64,000 nt of DNA, taken from assembly GCA_028994555.1 (NCBI GenBank), contig JARDVN010000001.1, forward strand, positions 930,001-994,000, written 5' to 3'. This DNA comes from Citrobacter amalonaticus. Lineage in GTDB: Bacteria; Pseudomonadota; Gammaproteobacteria; Enterobacterales; Enterobacteriaceae. The position numbers and the translations under genes are program-made. Positions within the stretch are counted from its first letter, which is position 1. Every line of letters starts with the position of its first letter. Shown one piece after another: positions 36,538-49,076 of this stretch. A model generated the notes under the pieces. It saw only the letters and a list, made by a program, of their open reading frames with translations. It was not told where the DNA came from and did not search any database.

Positions 36538-36549
36538 TTTTAAAGAGCA
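36538..36549 (-). promoter_or_regulatory. boxA antitermination site in the 16S-23S spacer
   Basis: TGCTCTTTAAAA on the minus strand, between tRNA-Glu and 23S, matches the rRNA boxA that loads NusB-S10 for antitermination. The rest of this 195-base spacer and the 87-base spacer before tRNA-Glu show no other gene. Confidence 0.75.
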
Positions 36550-36624
36550 AATATCTCAAACGTCACCCGAAGATGAGTTTTGAGATATAAAGGCAGGTGA
36601 CTTTCACTCACACAAACCAGCAAG

Positions 36625-36700
36625 TGGCGTCCCCTAGGGGATTCGAACCCCTGTTACCGCCGTGAAAGGGCGGTGTCCTGGGCCTCTAGACGAAGGGGAC
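36625..36700 (-). tRNA. gltU: tRNA-Glu (TTC)
   Basis: 76 nt, starting GTCCCCTTCGTCTAGAGGCC and ending GGGGACGCCA, with anticodon TTC in CCTTTCACG. It lies in the 16S-23S spacer, as in E. coli rrnC and other Glu-type operons. No extra base is apparent. Confidence 0.96.
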
Positions 36701-36787
36701 ACTGAAGTCTGCTTCGGCAAGACGCCTTGCTTTTTTACTTTTCATCAGACAATCTGTGTGAGCACTACAAAGGCAGGTTCTTTAAGG

Positions 36788-38333
<1,546 letters not shown>

Positions 38334-38465
38334 AAGTTTGATGCTCAAAGAATTAAACCTCGTAATGAATTACGTGTTCACTCTTGAGACTTGGTATTCA
38401 TTTATTGTCCGAGGACATTAAGAATCCATGTCACTTTGAGTGCCCACACAGATTGTCTGATAAAT

Positions 38466-38477
38466 TGTTAAAGAGCA
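38466..38477 (-). promoter_or_regulatory. boxA in the rRNA leader
   Basis: TGCTCTTTAACA on the minus strand, about 130 bases before 16S, followed by the conserved leader sequence that pairs with the region after 16S (ATTTATCAGACAATCTGTGT). It is the leader antitermination site. Confidence 0.85.
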
Positions 38478-38514
38478 GTGCCGCTTCGCTTTTTCTCAGC
38501 GGCGCGGGGTGTGC

Positions 38515-38542
38515 ATAATACGCTTTCCCGCTTCAGAGTCAA
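38515..38542 (-). promoter_or_regulatory. rrn promoter P2
   Basis: TTGACT (38537-38542) and TATTAT (38515-38520) with a 16-base spacer, followed by GCACACCCCGCGCCGC, the GC-rich discriminator typical of rrn P2. Confidence 0.85.
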
Positions 38543-38634
38543 GCATTTATTTTTGCTTTTCTCTGTGGGTATTCATCGCTGAATCCCGCTGACCCGGCGG
38601 CTTGCGTGCCGTTGTTCCGTGTCAGTGGAGGCGC

Positions 38635-38662
38635 ATTATAGGGAGTTATTTCGGGCTGACAA
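38635..38662 (-). promoter_or_regulatory. rrn promoter P1
   Basis: TTGTCA (38657-38662) and TATAAT (38635-38640) with a 16-base spacer and the discriminator GCGCCTCC. An A/T-rich UP element lies upstream at about 38666-38690. The layout equals E. coli rrn P1, the ppGpp-controlled promoter. The region on to yieP (38690-38814) shows no further gene. Confidence 0.9.
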
Positions 38663-38814
38663 GGGGAAATTTAAAATAATTTACCGAATGTTCCTTTTTT
38701 CACCAATAGGGGTATTCACATGCCATAAAATAAGCGTTTTGCTGTTTTTGCAACCGTAATCACACTTCCTGGTGGCATACTAATGAGTAAGAGAAAGATA
38801 AAGGACAAAGCGTA

Positions 38815-39535
38815 ATGCCTTTAAGCGCACAACAGTTGGCTGCACAGAAAAACCTTTCCTATGTCCTGGCTGAGAAGCTGGCGCAGCAGATCCTCAAAGG
38901 CGAATATGCCCCTGGCGCCATTCTTCCTGGCGAAATTGAGCTTGGAGAACAGTTTGGTGTGAGTCGGACCGCCGTTCGGGAAGCGGTAAAAACATTAACC
39001 GCCAAAGGGATGGTATTGCCGCGCCCTCGCATTGGCACCCGAGTGATGCCACAGGCAAACTGGAACTTCCTCGATCAGGAGTTACTCACCTGGTGGATGA
39101 CTGAAAAGAATTTTCAGCAGATTATTGAACACTTTCTGGTGATGCGTATCAGTCTGGAGCCTCAGGCGTGTTCGTTGGCGGCAACAATCGGCACGGCGGA
39201 GCAAAAAAGCGCATCTGAATACATTAATGGAAGAGATGGTGGCGCTGAAAAAGAACTTTAAGCGCGAGCGCTGGATTGAAGTGGATATGGCCTGGCATGA
39301 ACACATTTATGAAATGAGCGCGAACCCGTTCTTAACCTCTTTTGCCTCGCTATTTCATTCCGTCTACCACACCTATTTTAATTCAATCACTTATAACACC
39401 GTTGTGAAGCTGGATTTGCATCAGGCAATTGTCGACGCGATTGCACAAAGCGACGGCGAAGGTGCGTTTAAGGCCTGTCAGGCGCTACTGACAGCCCCGA
39501 ATGAGCGCCCAGAAAATCACCAGGATTGTGCATGA
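38815..39535 (+). CDS. yieP: GntR/FadR-type regulator YieP (one extra base)
   Basis: A GntR-family regulator of the FadR subfamily. The winged helix ([21 protein letters not shown], about residues 37-57) is followed by an all-helical FCD ligand domain. Six A at 39203-39208 (five expected) break the frame after GTAEQK; correction gives [17 protein letters not shown]. The corrected protein is 239 residues, about nine longer at the C-terminus than the E. coli one I recall. Its stop overlaps the hsrA start (ATGA), so the two are probably co-translated. The ligand is not evident. Confidence 0.9.
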
Positions 39536-40959
39536 CCAGAAAAAAATCACGCAGTATGGCCGGATTGCCGTGGATTGCCGCAATGGCCTTTTTCATGCAA
39601 GCACTGGACGCTACCATTCTTAATACCGCTTTACCCGCCATCGCCCAGAGCCTTAACCGCTCCCCTCTGGCCATGCAGTCTGCCATTATCAGCTATACCC
39701 TGACGGTCGCTATGCTGATTCCGGTGAGTGGATGGCTGGCCGATCGCTTTGGTACCCGACGCGTATTCATGATCGCTGTGAGTCTGTTTACACTCGGTTC
39801 ACTCGCCTGTGCGCTTTCCAGTACGCTGCCTCAGTTGGTTATCTTTCGTGTTATACAGGGAATTGGCGGCGCAATGATGATGCCCGTTGCCCGTCTGGCG
39901 TTACTCAGAGCTTACCCGCGCAGTGAACTGCTGCCGGTACTGAACTTTGTTACCATGCCGGGTCTGGTCGGCCCCATTTTAGGCCCGGTTCTGGGCGGCG
40001 TTCTGGTAACCTGGGCCACCTGGCACTGGATTTTCCTGATCAATATTCCGATAGGCGTCGCCGGCATTCTGTATGCACGCAAATATATGCCGAACTTCAC
40101 CACGCCACGGCGCCAATTTGATATGACTGGCTTCTTTCTTTTCGGCCTGAGCCTGGTGCTCTTTTCCAGCGGGATGGAGTTATTTGGCGAGAAAATTGTC
40201 GCGACCTGGATAGCACTGACCATTATCCTGCTGAGCATTGTGTTATTGCTGGCATATATTCGTCATGCGCGGCGCCACCCTACTCCGCTGATTTCACTGT
40301 CATTGTTTAAGACCCGCACTTTTTCTGTCGGCATTTCCGGCAACCTGGCAACCCGTCTGGGAACAGGATGTGTGCCGTTCCTGATGCCATTGATGCTACA
40401 GGTGGGATTTGGCTTTCCGGCACTGATTGCGGGGTGCATGATGGCCCCTACCGCACTGGGTTCGATACTGGCGAAGTCGATGGTGACACAGGTGCTGCGC
40501 CGTCTGGGTTATCGAACCACCCTGGTGGGCATTACGGTCTTTATCGGACTGATGATTGCGCAGTTTTCTCTGCAATCGCCCGCCATGCCCGTCTGGATGC
40601 TGATTCTGCCGCTGTTCGTTCTGGGGATGGCGATGTCGACGCAATTTACCGCGATGAATACCATTACGCTGGCCGATCTGACCGATGACAACGCCAGCAG
40701 TGGCAACAGCGTTCTGGCCGTTACGCAGCAACTGTCCATCAGTTTAGGAGTGGCGATAAGCGCAGCGGTGTTGCGAATTTATGAAGGGATGGAGGGAACC
40801 AATACGGTCGAACAGTTCCACTACACCTTTATAACGATGGGTGCGATTACAATCGTGTCAGCCCTGATGTTCATGTTGCTGAAAGCCAAAGATGGCCGCA
40901 ACCTGATCAAGGAGCGACACAAGACTACACAGAACCCCGCGCCATCAAAACAGGAGTAA
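39532..40959 (+). CDS. hsrA: MFS drug:H+ antiporter-type transporter HsrA
   Basis: A 14-segment major facilitator of the DHA2 (EmrB/QacA) type. The N-terminus ([20 protein letters not shown]) and the motif-A-like [11 protein letters not shown] loop are typical. I start at the ATG at 39532, overlapping the yieP stop by four bases; a TTG two codons upstream is also in frame. Length is 475 residues. hsrA was named as a high-copy suppressor of RspA; its physiological substrate is not known. The 3' end overlaps the convergent rbsR end by 35 bases. Confidence 0.94.
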   Translation: MTRKKSRSMAGLPWIAAMAFFMQALDATILNTALPAIAQSLNRSPLAMQSAIISYTLTVAMLIPVSGWLADRFGTRRVFMIAVSLFTLGSLACALSSTLPQLVIFRVIQGIGGAMMMPVARLALLRAYPRSELLPVLNFVTMPGLVGPILGPVLGGVLVTWATWHWIFLINIPIGVAGILYARKYMPNFTTPRRQFDMTGFFLFGLSLVLFSSGMELFGEKIVATWIALTIILLSIVLLLAYIRHARRHPTPLISLSLFKTRTFSVGISGNLATRLGTGCVPFLMPLMLQVGFGFPALIAGCMMAPTALGSILAKSMVTQVLRRLGYRTTLVGITVFIGLMIAQFSLQSPAMPVWMLILPLFVLGMAMSTQFTAMNTITLADLTDDNASSGNSVLAVTQQLSISLGVAISAAVLRIYEGMEGTNTVEQFHYTFITMGAITIVSALMFMLLKAKDGRNLIKERHKTTQNPAPSKQE

Positions 40960-41923
40960 GCTGCAGACGCTGTTGCTGCAGAGTGGGTTGCGCCATCCGA
41001 TGAATCAGCACATCAATGGCCAGCTCGCCCAGTTCATCTTTCGGCTGATGAATCGTGGTAAGCGGCGGCGTCATGTAGCGCGCCAGTTCGATATCATCAT
41101 AGCCGATCACCGCCATGTCCTGCGGGATGCGCAACCCCGCCTGGTACAATGCCTGATAGGCGCCGACGGCCATGGCATCATTGCCTGTAAACACAGCATG
41201 GGGCCGATGTTGATGCGAAAGCAGTTTTTGCATGGCCTCAAACCCACCGCCGAATTCGAAATCACCGGTAATTTCGTAACCGTCCGGGATATCCAGCCCG
41301 GCACGCTTCATCGCAGCGCGATACCCTTCCAGACGCAACCGCGCCGGGGTTTTATCCAGCGGACCGGTAATACAGGCGATACGGGTAAAGCCTTTATCAA
41401 TCAAATGCTGTGTAGCCAGGTCGCCGCCAAGCAACGAGTTATCCTGAATAAGATCGCTATCCCCTTCGCCATCAAAAGGCGACCAGTCCATCATAACAGT
41501 GGGGATAGAAGGATAGCGCTGCATGATCTCACGTGATGGCTGATGCGTTTCGGTACAAAGCAGAAGCAAACCATCCACCCGCTTTTGCATCAGGGTTTCC
41601 AGATTACGGTTCATCCGCTGTTCATCGCCTTCGGTATTGCATAACACCAGGCTGTAACCACGTTCAAAACAGCTGCGCTCAACGCCGCGCACCAGTTCGG
41701 AATAAAAGGGGTTGGTACTCGCTGTAATCAGCATGCCGATGGTGCGCGTCTGATTCAGCTTCAGGCTGCGCGCCAGCGCAGAAGGGGCATAATTTAATGA
41801 CTTGATCGCCGCATCGACTTTTTCAGTTATCGCTTCACTGACAAAACGATCCTTATTGATGACGTGCGAGACGGTCGAGGTGGAAACGCCCGCCAGGCGG
41901 GCAACATCCTTCATGGTAGCCAA
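40925..41923 (-). CDS. rbsR: Ribose operon repressor
   Basis: RbsR is a LacI-family repressor of the ribose genes, released by ribose. The helix-turn-helix is at residues 3-24 ([20 protein letters not shown]), followed by the hinge [12 protein letters not shown] and a periplasmic-binding-like domain. Length is 332 residues, two more than E. coli. It is the last gene of the rbs operon, three bases after rbsK. Its operator-like palindromes lie before rbsD. Confidence 0.96.
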   Translation of the reverse strand: MATMKDVARLAGVSTSTVSHVINKDRFVSEAITEKVDAAIKSLNYAPSALARSLKLNQTRTIGMLITASTNPFYSELVRGVERSCFERGYSLVLCNTEGDEQRMNRNLETLMQKRVDGLLLLCTETHQPSREIMQRYPSIPTVMMDWSPFDGEGDSDLIQDNSLLGGDLATQHLIDKGFTRIACITGPLDKTPARLRLEGYRAAMKRAGLDIPDGYEITGDFEFGGGFEAMQKLLSHQHRPHAVFTGNDAMAVGAYQALYQAGLRIPQDMAVIGYDDIELARYMTPPLTTIHQPKDELGELAIDVLIHRMAQPTLQQQRLQLTPVLMARGSV

Positions 41924-41926
41924 GCG

Positions 41927-42858
41927 TTACCTCTGCTGACCTAAAAACGCCTCAATTTCTTCACGCCACGGCACGGAAGGCTGTGCTCCTTTACGGGTCA
42001 CCGCAATCGCCGCAGCGGCATGCGCAAAGCGGATTGCGTCAGACAACGATTTTTCTTCCAGCAGAGCGGTGATCAGCGCGCCGTTGAAGGTATCCCCCCG
42101 CTGCGATAGTATCAACCGCTTCCACTTTAAAACCCGGGATCCGCTGACCTTCGCCATTTACGCTGGCCCAGACGCCCCGGCTTCCAAGCGTAATCAAAAT
42201 AGTGCCAATGCCTTTCGCATGCAGCGCCTGCGCAGCTTTCGCGGCATCTTCATCATTTTCAACGCGGATCCCGGTCAGCTTCTCTGCTTCGGTTTCGTTG
42301 GGGGGTGATGATATCTACCCGCGCCAGCAGTTCGTCGGATAACTCGCGCGCCGGAGCCGGATTCAGCGCCACAATGGTGTTGTTTTGCTTAGCGATTTTT
42401 GCCGCCGCCAGTACGCTTTCAATCGGCGACTCCAGTTGCATCAACAAGGCGGAAGCCTGAGCAATACGCTCGCGCTGCGCCTCAACGATTGCAGGAGAGA
42501 GCGCCGCATTAGCGCCAGCATGGATACCAATAACGTTTTCACCTTCGCCATTCACGAAGATCAGCGCTACGCCAGTGGAATCACCACTGATAACGCTGAC
42601 TGGAGCAATATCAATGTTGTCACTGGCAAGCTGTTTACGAATGTTACTTCCGATATCGTCATCGCCCGTACAGGCAATAAACGCAATATTCGCCCCACTG
42701 CGACCCGCGGCCACCGCCTGATTCGCACCCTTTCCGCCAAATGCCACCTGATAGTGATTTCCGGTGACGGTTTCGCCTGGCGTAGGGAATGTTTCAAGGT
42801 TCAGGATATGGTCGGCATTAATGCTGCCTAGAACGACAAGACTGCCTGCGGTTTTCAT
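41927..42858 (-). CDS. rbsK: Ribokinase (two extra bases)
   Basis: RbsK phosphorylates ribose at O5. It is a PfkB-family kinase: FGGKGANQAVAAGR near residue 40 and the C-terminal TIAAGDTFNGALI with the catalytic Asp are seen. I start at the ATG at 42858 (MKTAGSLVVLGSINADH). Two homopolymers break the frame: six G at 42300-42305 (five expected, DIITPNETEAEK) and six C at 42094-42099 (five expected, at AAGDTF). The corrected length is 309 residues, as in E. coli. Confidence 0.94.
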
Positions 42859-42965
42859 GATTGGGGTGTCCATCTGAGAGCGCCACCGGTATTACCCGGT
42901 GGCGTATGCCACACTTTTCTTTATATTTAGTCCCTCAGGCGACACGCAGTCGCCTGAATCGCCAG

Positions 42966-43857
42966 TTACTGCTTGATGACCAGCTTCAGGTCAACTGGAT
43001 ATTTGGCCTGAACTTTCTCGCCTTTCAGCACCTTATCCGCCGTCTCAACGCCTTTTGCGCCAATCTGGTCTGGTAACTGAGCGATAGTCGCAGCCAGTTT
43101 GCCATCATTTACCGCTTTTTCGCCATCAGGCGTACCGTCAAATCCGACTACCATCACATCAGATTTACCTGCGGTCTGCAGAGCACGCAGCGCACCCAGT
43201 GCCATTTCATCGTTCTGTGCAAAGACAGCCTGCACGTCCGGATGCGCAGTCAGCAGGTTCTGCATCACGTTCAGACCTTTAGTACGGTCGAAGTCTGCCG
43301 GTTGGCTGGCCAGAACATTAAATTTGTGAGCCGCAACGGCCTGTTGAAAACCTTCGCCACGCTCACGCGCCGCAGAAGTCCCGGCAATGCCCTGCAGTTC
43401 AATAACTTTTGCACCTTCACCCGCTTTTTTCGCGATGTAATCGCCGGCGATTTTCCCGCCGAGAACGTTATCAGAGGCGATATGGCTGACGACGTCACCT
43501 TTGGTTGCCTGACGGTCAAGAGTGATCACCGGGATTTTCGCCTGGTTAGCCATCTTCACGGCGTTACCCACCGCGTCGGAATCCGTCGGGTTGATCAGCA
43601 GAATTTTGGTGCCACGTACGGTTAAATCCTGAACGTTCGCCAGCTCTTTTGCCGGGTTGTTCTGGGAATCCAGTACCACCAGGTTATAACCCAGCTTATC
43701 CGCCTCTTTCTGCGCCCCGTCTTTCAGCGAGACGAAGAACGGGTTGTTAAGGGTGGAGACCACCAGCGCAATGGTATCTTTCGCCATTGCGTTCGCGCTC
43801 ACGGTGGCGCTTAGCGCAACAGCAGAGACCAGGGTAGCCAGTTTTTTTCATGTTCAT
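42966..43857 (-). CDS. rbsB: Ribose-binding periplasmic protein (one extra base)
   Basis: RbsB captures ribose in the periplasm for the RbsAC transporter and for the Trg chemoreceptor. The start [20 protein letters not shown] with ANAMA is a Sec signal peptide; mature protein begins [16 protein letters not shown]. Seven T at 43842-43848 (six expected) break the frame within the MNMKKL start. The corrected length is 296 residues, as in E. coli. It lies between rbsC and rbsK, usual for the operon. Confidence 0.95.
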
Positions 43858-43881
43858 ATTTAAGATGTCCTGTAGTCGTTG

Positions 43882-44849
43882 TTACTGCTTTTTTGTTGTC
43901 TACCAGTACCGCCAGCAAAATCACCACCGCTTTGACGATCATCTGGTAATAGGAGGAAACACCTAACAAATTCAAACCATTATTGAGGAAACCCAGAATT
44001 AATGCGCCGATCAAGGTCCCAACAATCCGTCCTTTGCCGCCCGCCAGACTGGTCCCACCCAGCACAACGGCTGCGATGGCATCCAGCTCATAACCCGTAC
44101 CGGCCGTCGGCTGGGCAGAGGAGAGGCGCGCCACTTCAATGATGCCCGCCAGCGATGCCAGCAGCCCACACAGTGAATAGACGATAATCTTGATTTTACT
44201 GACGCTGATACCGGACAGACGCGTTGCCGCTTCGTTACCGCCCAGCGCATAGATATAACGGCCCAGACGCGTATGGTGCAACATGTACCACGCCGCCAGG
44301 AAAACAATCCCCATGATCCAGACCGGCGTCGGTACGCCCAACGGGCGACCAATACCAAACCAGCCAAACAGATCGGCGTTTTCGGTAAAGCCCGTGTTGA
44401 CCGGGCTCCCGTTGGTGTACACCATCGTCACGCCGCGCAGCAGCAGCATCATCACCAGCGTGGCGATAAACGCCTGCACGCGGCCTTTCGCCACAATCAC
44501 GCCAGTGACTGCGCCAACTGCGGCACCTAATGCGAGGGCTGCGGCAACGGCCACCAGCGCGTTAACTTCAATCCCTACAATTGAAGCCGCCACCGCGCCA
44601 GTGAGTGCCAGCAGAGAACCGACGGACAGATCGATACCCGATGTCAGAATAACCAGCGTCATCCCCACCGCCATAATGGCGTTTACAGACGTCTGCTGCA
44701 GAATGTTGAACAGGTTATTGACGGTAAAAAAAGTTAGGGCTCAATGTCGAGACAATCGCGATCAGCACCAGCAGGGCGATGAGCGACTTCTGCTCCATCA
44801 GCCACGCTTTGGTGAAATAACGGCGACCAGAAACAGCCTGGGTAGTCAT
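43882..44849 (-). CDS. rbsC: Ribose ABC transporter permease (two extra bases)
   Basis: RbsC is the membrane part of the ribose importer. Many hydrophobic segments are seen, with SGIDLSVGSLLALTGAVAAS and the GGNEAATRLSGI coupling region. The start at 44849 reads MTTQAVSGRRYFTKAW. The frame breaks at seven A at 44726-44732 (six expected, SPNFFTVNN) and six T at 43889-43894 (five expected), just before the true stop after DNKKQ. The corrected length is 321 residues, as in E. coli. Confidence 0.94.
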
Positions 44850-44855
44850 CTTTTT

Positions 44856-46362
44856 TTACTCCTGATTCACGCGATTAAGCTTGCCCACAGCGGCAGCCAT
44901 CAGAACTTCCTGGGTGGCCTGCTCGCGAGTGAATTCACCGCCGAGATGCCCTTCATGCATGACGATAATGCGATCGCTCATGCCTAATACTTCTGGCATC
45001 TCAGAGGAGACCAGAATGATGCTCAGGCCGTCGGCCTTAAACTGGTTGATTAACTGATAAATTTCTTTCTTGGCCCCCCACGTCCACGCCGCGGGTCGGC
45101 TCATCGAGGATCAGCACCTTCGGACGGGTCATCAGCCCACGGGCAATCGCCACTTTCTGCTGGTTGCCACCGGACAGCAGACCGATAGCCTGTTCCATTG
45201 ACGGCGTTTTCACGTTGAACAGGCGGATAAAATCGCTTACCGCCTGCTGCTCATCCTTATGCTTCAGACTGCCGCCGCTGCGGCTGAAATAGCGCAGCGC
45301 GGTCAGCGACATATTCTCTTTCACTGACATGCCAAGCACTAAACCGTCGCGCTTACGGTCTTCAGAAATATAGACGATACCGTTCGCCAGTCCGTCCTGC
45401 GGAGAACGGGTGATCACTTCATGCCCGTCGAGCGTGACATAACCACTGGTGCGCGGCAGCGCGCCATACAGAACCTTCATCAGTTCGGTACGTCCGGCTC
45501 CCATCAGGCCCGAGATCCCTAAGATTTCACCTTTACGCAGAGTAAAAGAGACATCGTTCACACCGGGTCCGCACAGGTTATCGACCTTCAGGCGGATGTC
45601 GCCAGGCGCTTTATCCAGGCGTGGATACTGCTCTTCGAGCTTACGGCCCACCATCATTTCAATCAGCGAATCTTCGGTCAGCGAGGCCACTTCACGTTCG
45701 GCAATAAACTGCCCATCACGGAAAACGGTCACGTCATCGCAAATCTCGAAGATCTCTTTCATTCGGTGAGAAATATAGACAATACCGCGCCCCTGCGACT
45801 TCAGTTCGCGGATCACGCGGAACAGGGATTCGGTTTCGGTATCGGTGAGCGCATCCGTTGGCTCATCCATAATGATGACTTTCGACTCAAAGCTCAGCAC
45901 CTTGGCAATTTCGACCATCTGCTGATCGCCGATCGACAATTCACCGACCATGCGGTCGCTCTTAAAGCGCAGATTGAGTTTATCTAACAGGAGATCCGCT
46001 TCGGCATACATTTTCTTCCAGTCAATTTTGCCAAAGCGGTTAACAAATTCGCGACCGAGGAAAATATTTTCCGCAATGGTGAGCTGCGGGATCAGGTTAA
46101 GTTCCTGATGGATGATGCCAATACCGGCTTCCTGGGAGGATTTAGGGCCGGTAAAGGTCGTTTCTTTACCCAGCCACAACAGCGAACCGGCATCGCGGGT
46201 ATAGATACCGGTCAGCACTTTCATCATGGTGGATTTGCCGGCACCGTTTTCCCCCACCAGCGCCATCACGCGGCCGGGATAAACATTGAGTGCGGCGCCG
46301 GATAGCGCTTTCACGCCCGGGAACGCTTTATCGATCCCTTTGAGTTGCAGTAATGCGTCCAT
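44856..46362 (-). CDS. rbsA: Ribose ABC transporter ATP-binding protein (one extra base)
   Basis: RbsA has two ABC domains. The first holds GENGAGKST (about residues 37-45) and [16 protein letters not shown]; the second holds [15 protein letters not shown] and [14 protein letters not shown] start at the ATG at 46362 ([17 protein letters not shown]), in line with E. coli. Six C at 45074-45079 (five expected) break the frame after GVDVG; correction gives [12 protein letters not shown]. The corrected length is 501 residues, as in E. coli. Confidence 0.95.
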
Positions 46363-46369
46363 GATGGCC

Positions 46370-46789
46370 TCAGAACGTGACGCCAGCACAGAGAATGATA
46401 TTCGCATACGGGGAACACTCCCCGCTGCGAATTACCGCCTGACTGTCTGCGGTTTGTTTTTTGAATTGTTCATGCGTGGTGTAACGAATTTCTATGGTAT
46501 TTCCCTGGTGTTGTTGCAGTTGCTCAATGTGGCTGAGCAACGTTTCGTGGAGTTGCGGATTATGTTGTTTAATTTCCGTCGCGAGAATGGCCGATTCAAC
46601 CTGCATTTCACGGGTCACCACATCCAGTACCTGCATAAAAGAAGGTACACCCTGGGTTAATGCCATATCGATACGCGTTGTACTGTTCGGGATGGGTAAA
46701 CCTGCATCACACACCACCAGCGTATCGGTATGCCCCAGACGGGAGATCACCGATGAAATCTCAGAATTGAGTACAGTGCCTTTCTTCAT
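46370..46789 (-). CDS. rbsD: D-ribose pyranase
   Basis: RbsD converts beta-pyranose ribose to the furanose that ribokinase uses. The start at 46789 reads [20 protein letters not shown]; the catalytic region [10 protein letters not shown] and the C-terminal [13 protein letters not shown] are conserved. Length is 139 residues, as in E. coli, intact. It is the first gene of rbsDACBKR and has a GGAG ribosome-binding site six bases before the ATG. Confidence 0.96.
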   Translation of the reverse strand: MKKGTVLNSEISSVISRLGHTDTLVVCDAGLPIPNSTTRIDMALTQGVPSFMQVLDVVTREMQVESAILATEIKQHNPQLHETLLSHIEQLQQHQGNTIEIRYTTHEQFKKQTADSQAVIRSGECSPYANIILCAGVTF

Positions 46790-46802
46790 TTTTTGCTCCA
46801 CT

Positions 46803-46818
46803 AGCGAAACGTTTCGCT
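46803..46818. promoter_or_regulatory. RbsR operator, primary
   Basis: AGCGAAACGTTTCGCT is a perfect 16-bp palindrome, 13 bases before the rbsD ATG. It has the CGAAACGTTTCG core of the LacI-family RbsR operator. Its position is downstream of the likely promoter, as expected for repression. Confidence 0.88.
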
Positions 46819-46884
46819 GATCTTCAGTTTAGTCTGAGACATGAGCAGAAAACCATCACGACGTAACAGATTTGTGATCGTCGT

Positions 46885-46896
46885 CGAAACGTTTCG
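46885..46896. promoter_or_regulatory. Second RbsR-like operator
   Basis: CGAAACGTTTCG, the same 12-bp core as the primary operator, centred exactly 80 bp upstream of it. The spacing and identity suggest a second RbsR site that could allow looping. This is inferred from sequence alone. Confidence 0.6.
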
Positions 46897-46946
46897 CTAA
46901 GTGAAATGGAGAGACAATTATTGCGGGTTGGCGAGGTGTTTGGTAA

Positions 46947-46972
46947 GCCGGGTAAGCGAAGCGCCACCCGGC
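46947..46972. repeat. REP-type palindromic element
   Basis: GCCGGGTAAGCGAAGCGCCA followed by CCCGGC forms an imperfect hairpin with the same core as the pair at 19129-19204. It lies between the rbs control region and the kup stop. Confidence 0.65.
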
Positions 46973-46986
46973 GTTTTCAGGAGGGA

Positions 46987-48856
46987 TTAGATTTCGACCT
47001 GTGTCCCCAGTTCAATCACGCGATTAGGCGGGATCTCAAACTGGTCGGGTGCTCGCAACGCGTTACGTTGTAAAAGAAGATACAGTTTGCCGCGCAGACG
47101 CAAATACCAGGGTCGTTTACCGACGATTAACGACTCATGCGACATAAAGAATGACGTTTCCATCATCCGACAGCTCAATCCTTCCAGACCGCAGCGATGG
47201 AAAACCTCTTCTACATTCGGCGTTTCACGCCAGCCGTAGCTGGCGACGACGCGCCAGAAGGTTGGCGACAGCTGTTCTATCTGCACACGACGGACATTAT
47301 GCACGTACGGCGCATCTTCAGTTCGCAACGTCAGCAGGATCACTCGCTCATGCAATACCTTATTGTGCTTGAGGTTGTGCATCAGAGCAAAAGGGATCAC
47401 ATTCAACGCACGAGACATGTACACCGCAGTGCCCGGCACGCGTACCGGCGGAGATTTTTCCAGCGAGGCGATCATCGCTTCCAGAGAATTACCGTGCTCA
47501 TGCATACGACGCAGCAGGCGGAAACGTTCGCTCTTCCAGGTGGTCATGATGGTAAACATCACCAGACCCAGCGATAACGGTAACCAACCACCGGACAACA
47601 GTTTGTCGAGGTTTGCCGAGAAAAGGGGAATATCAATACACAAGAACGCGACGAGAATCAGCGCCACGAAGTATTTGTTCCAGTGCCAGTTTTTACGCGC
47701 CACGGTAGTCGAGAGAATAGAGGTCAGCACCATCGTACCGGTCACAGCAATCCCGTACGCCGCCGCCAGGTTACTGGAGTGTTCGAAGCTGACGATAACA
47801 ATCACCACCGCGATATAGAGCATCCAGTTGACGAACGGAATGTAGATCTGCCCGGACTCCATTTCAGAGGTATGAATGATACGCATGGGCGACAGATATC
47901 CCAGGCGAACCGCCTGACGCGTCAGCGAGAAGACGCCTGAAATCACCGCCTGAGAGGCGATCACCGTCGCCAGCGCCGCAATGATCAGTAGCGGAATCAA
48001 AGCCCAGTCCGGCGCCAACAAGAAGAACGGGTTTTTAATCGCTTCCGGATGTTTTAACAGCAGCGCGCCCTGACCAAAGTAGTTGAGTACCAGCGAAGGC
48101 AGTACCACGGTGAACCATGCCAGGCGAATAGGGAACTTACCAAAGTGCCCCATATCGGCATACAGCGCTTCGACACCGGTAATCGACAGTACCACCGCGC
48201 CAAGCGCAATAAAGGAGACGGTTTTATATTCAAGGAAGAAATGCACCGCCCACATCGGGTTCAACGCCTGCAGCACTTCGGGGTTGGCAATAATGCTGCG
48301 CAGGCCAAGTACGGCCAGAATCAAAAACCAGGCCAGCATGATAGGCGCAAATAACTTCCCCACCATCCCGGTACCATGCTTCTGAATCATAAACAGCAGC
48401 GTCAGAACGATTATCGACAGCGGGACAATCCAGGTATCCAGTTGCGGCGCAACGATCTCCAGACCTTCAATGGCCGACATCACCGAGATAGCCGGGGTGA
48501 TCACCACCTCACCATAAAAGAAGCTGCCGCCAATTAACCCCATAATGACCAGTATAGAAGTTGTTCGCGCGGAGGTATTACGCCCCGCCAGCGACATCAG
48601 CGTCAGGATCCCCCCCTTCACCGGCGTTATCAGCACGCATGACGAAGGTCAGATACTTAATGGAAACAACAAAGATGAGTAGCCAGAAAATCAGCGACAG
48701 GAAGCCAAATACGGCATCGCGTTCCACGCCAAAACCAAACTGACCGGACAAACATTCACGAAGTGTATAAAGTGGGCTGGTACCAATATCACCGTAGACA
48801 ACCCCAATGGCTGCGAGGGTTATCGCAGACAATGATTGCTTATTATCAGTGCTCAT
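46987..48856 (-). CDS. kup: Potassium uptake protein Kup (one extra base)
   Basis: Kup (TrkD) is a K+/H+ symporter of the KUP family with about 12 membrane segments and a soluble C-terminal domain. The N-terminus [20 protein letters not shown] and [13 protein letters not shown] are the family signature. Seven C at 48610-48616 (six expected) break the frame at [15 protein letters not shown]. The corrected length is 622 residues, as in E. coli. It is monocistronic and divergent from ravA. Confidence 0.94.
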
Positions 48857-49076
48857 AGACTAGTTTTTCATATTCAAAGAAATGTGTGCGTAGTCCCTTG
48901 GCCCACAAAAGCGCACAGTATGCACGATTCAAAGCAAAATCGTACCCCTAAATGAGTCCAGGGTTAATCTGGCTCAAAGAAAAATAAACAGCCTCTCAGA
49001 CAAGTTCAGCCTCTGAGTCGAACCGTCTATACTCGCTGTTAACGCAGTACATTTGATGAAAGGACGCCACTCTATT

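Noticed and set aside
46820..46885. A CRP site upstream of rbsD
   Set aside because: TTTGTGATCG gives one half-site, but the second half is poor. Catabolite control of rbs is known in E. coli, yet I cannot place the site with confidence.
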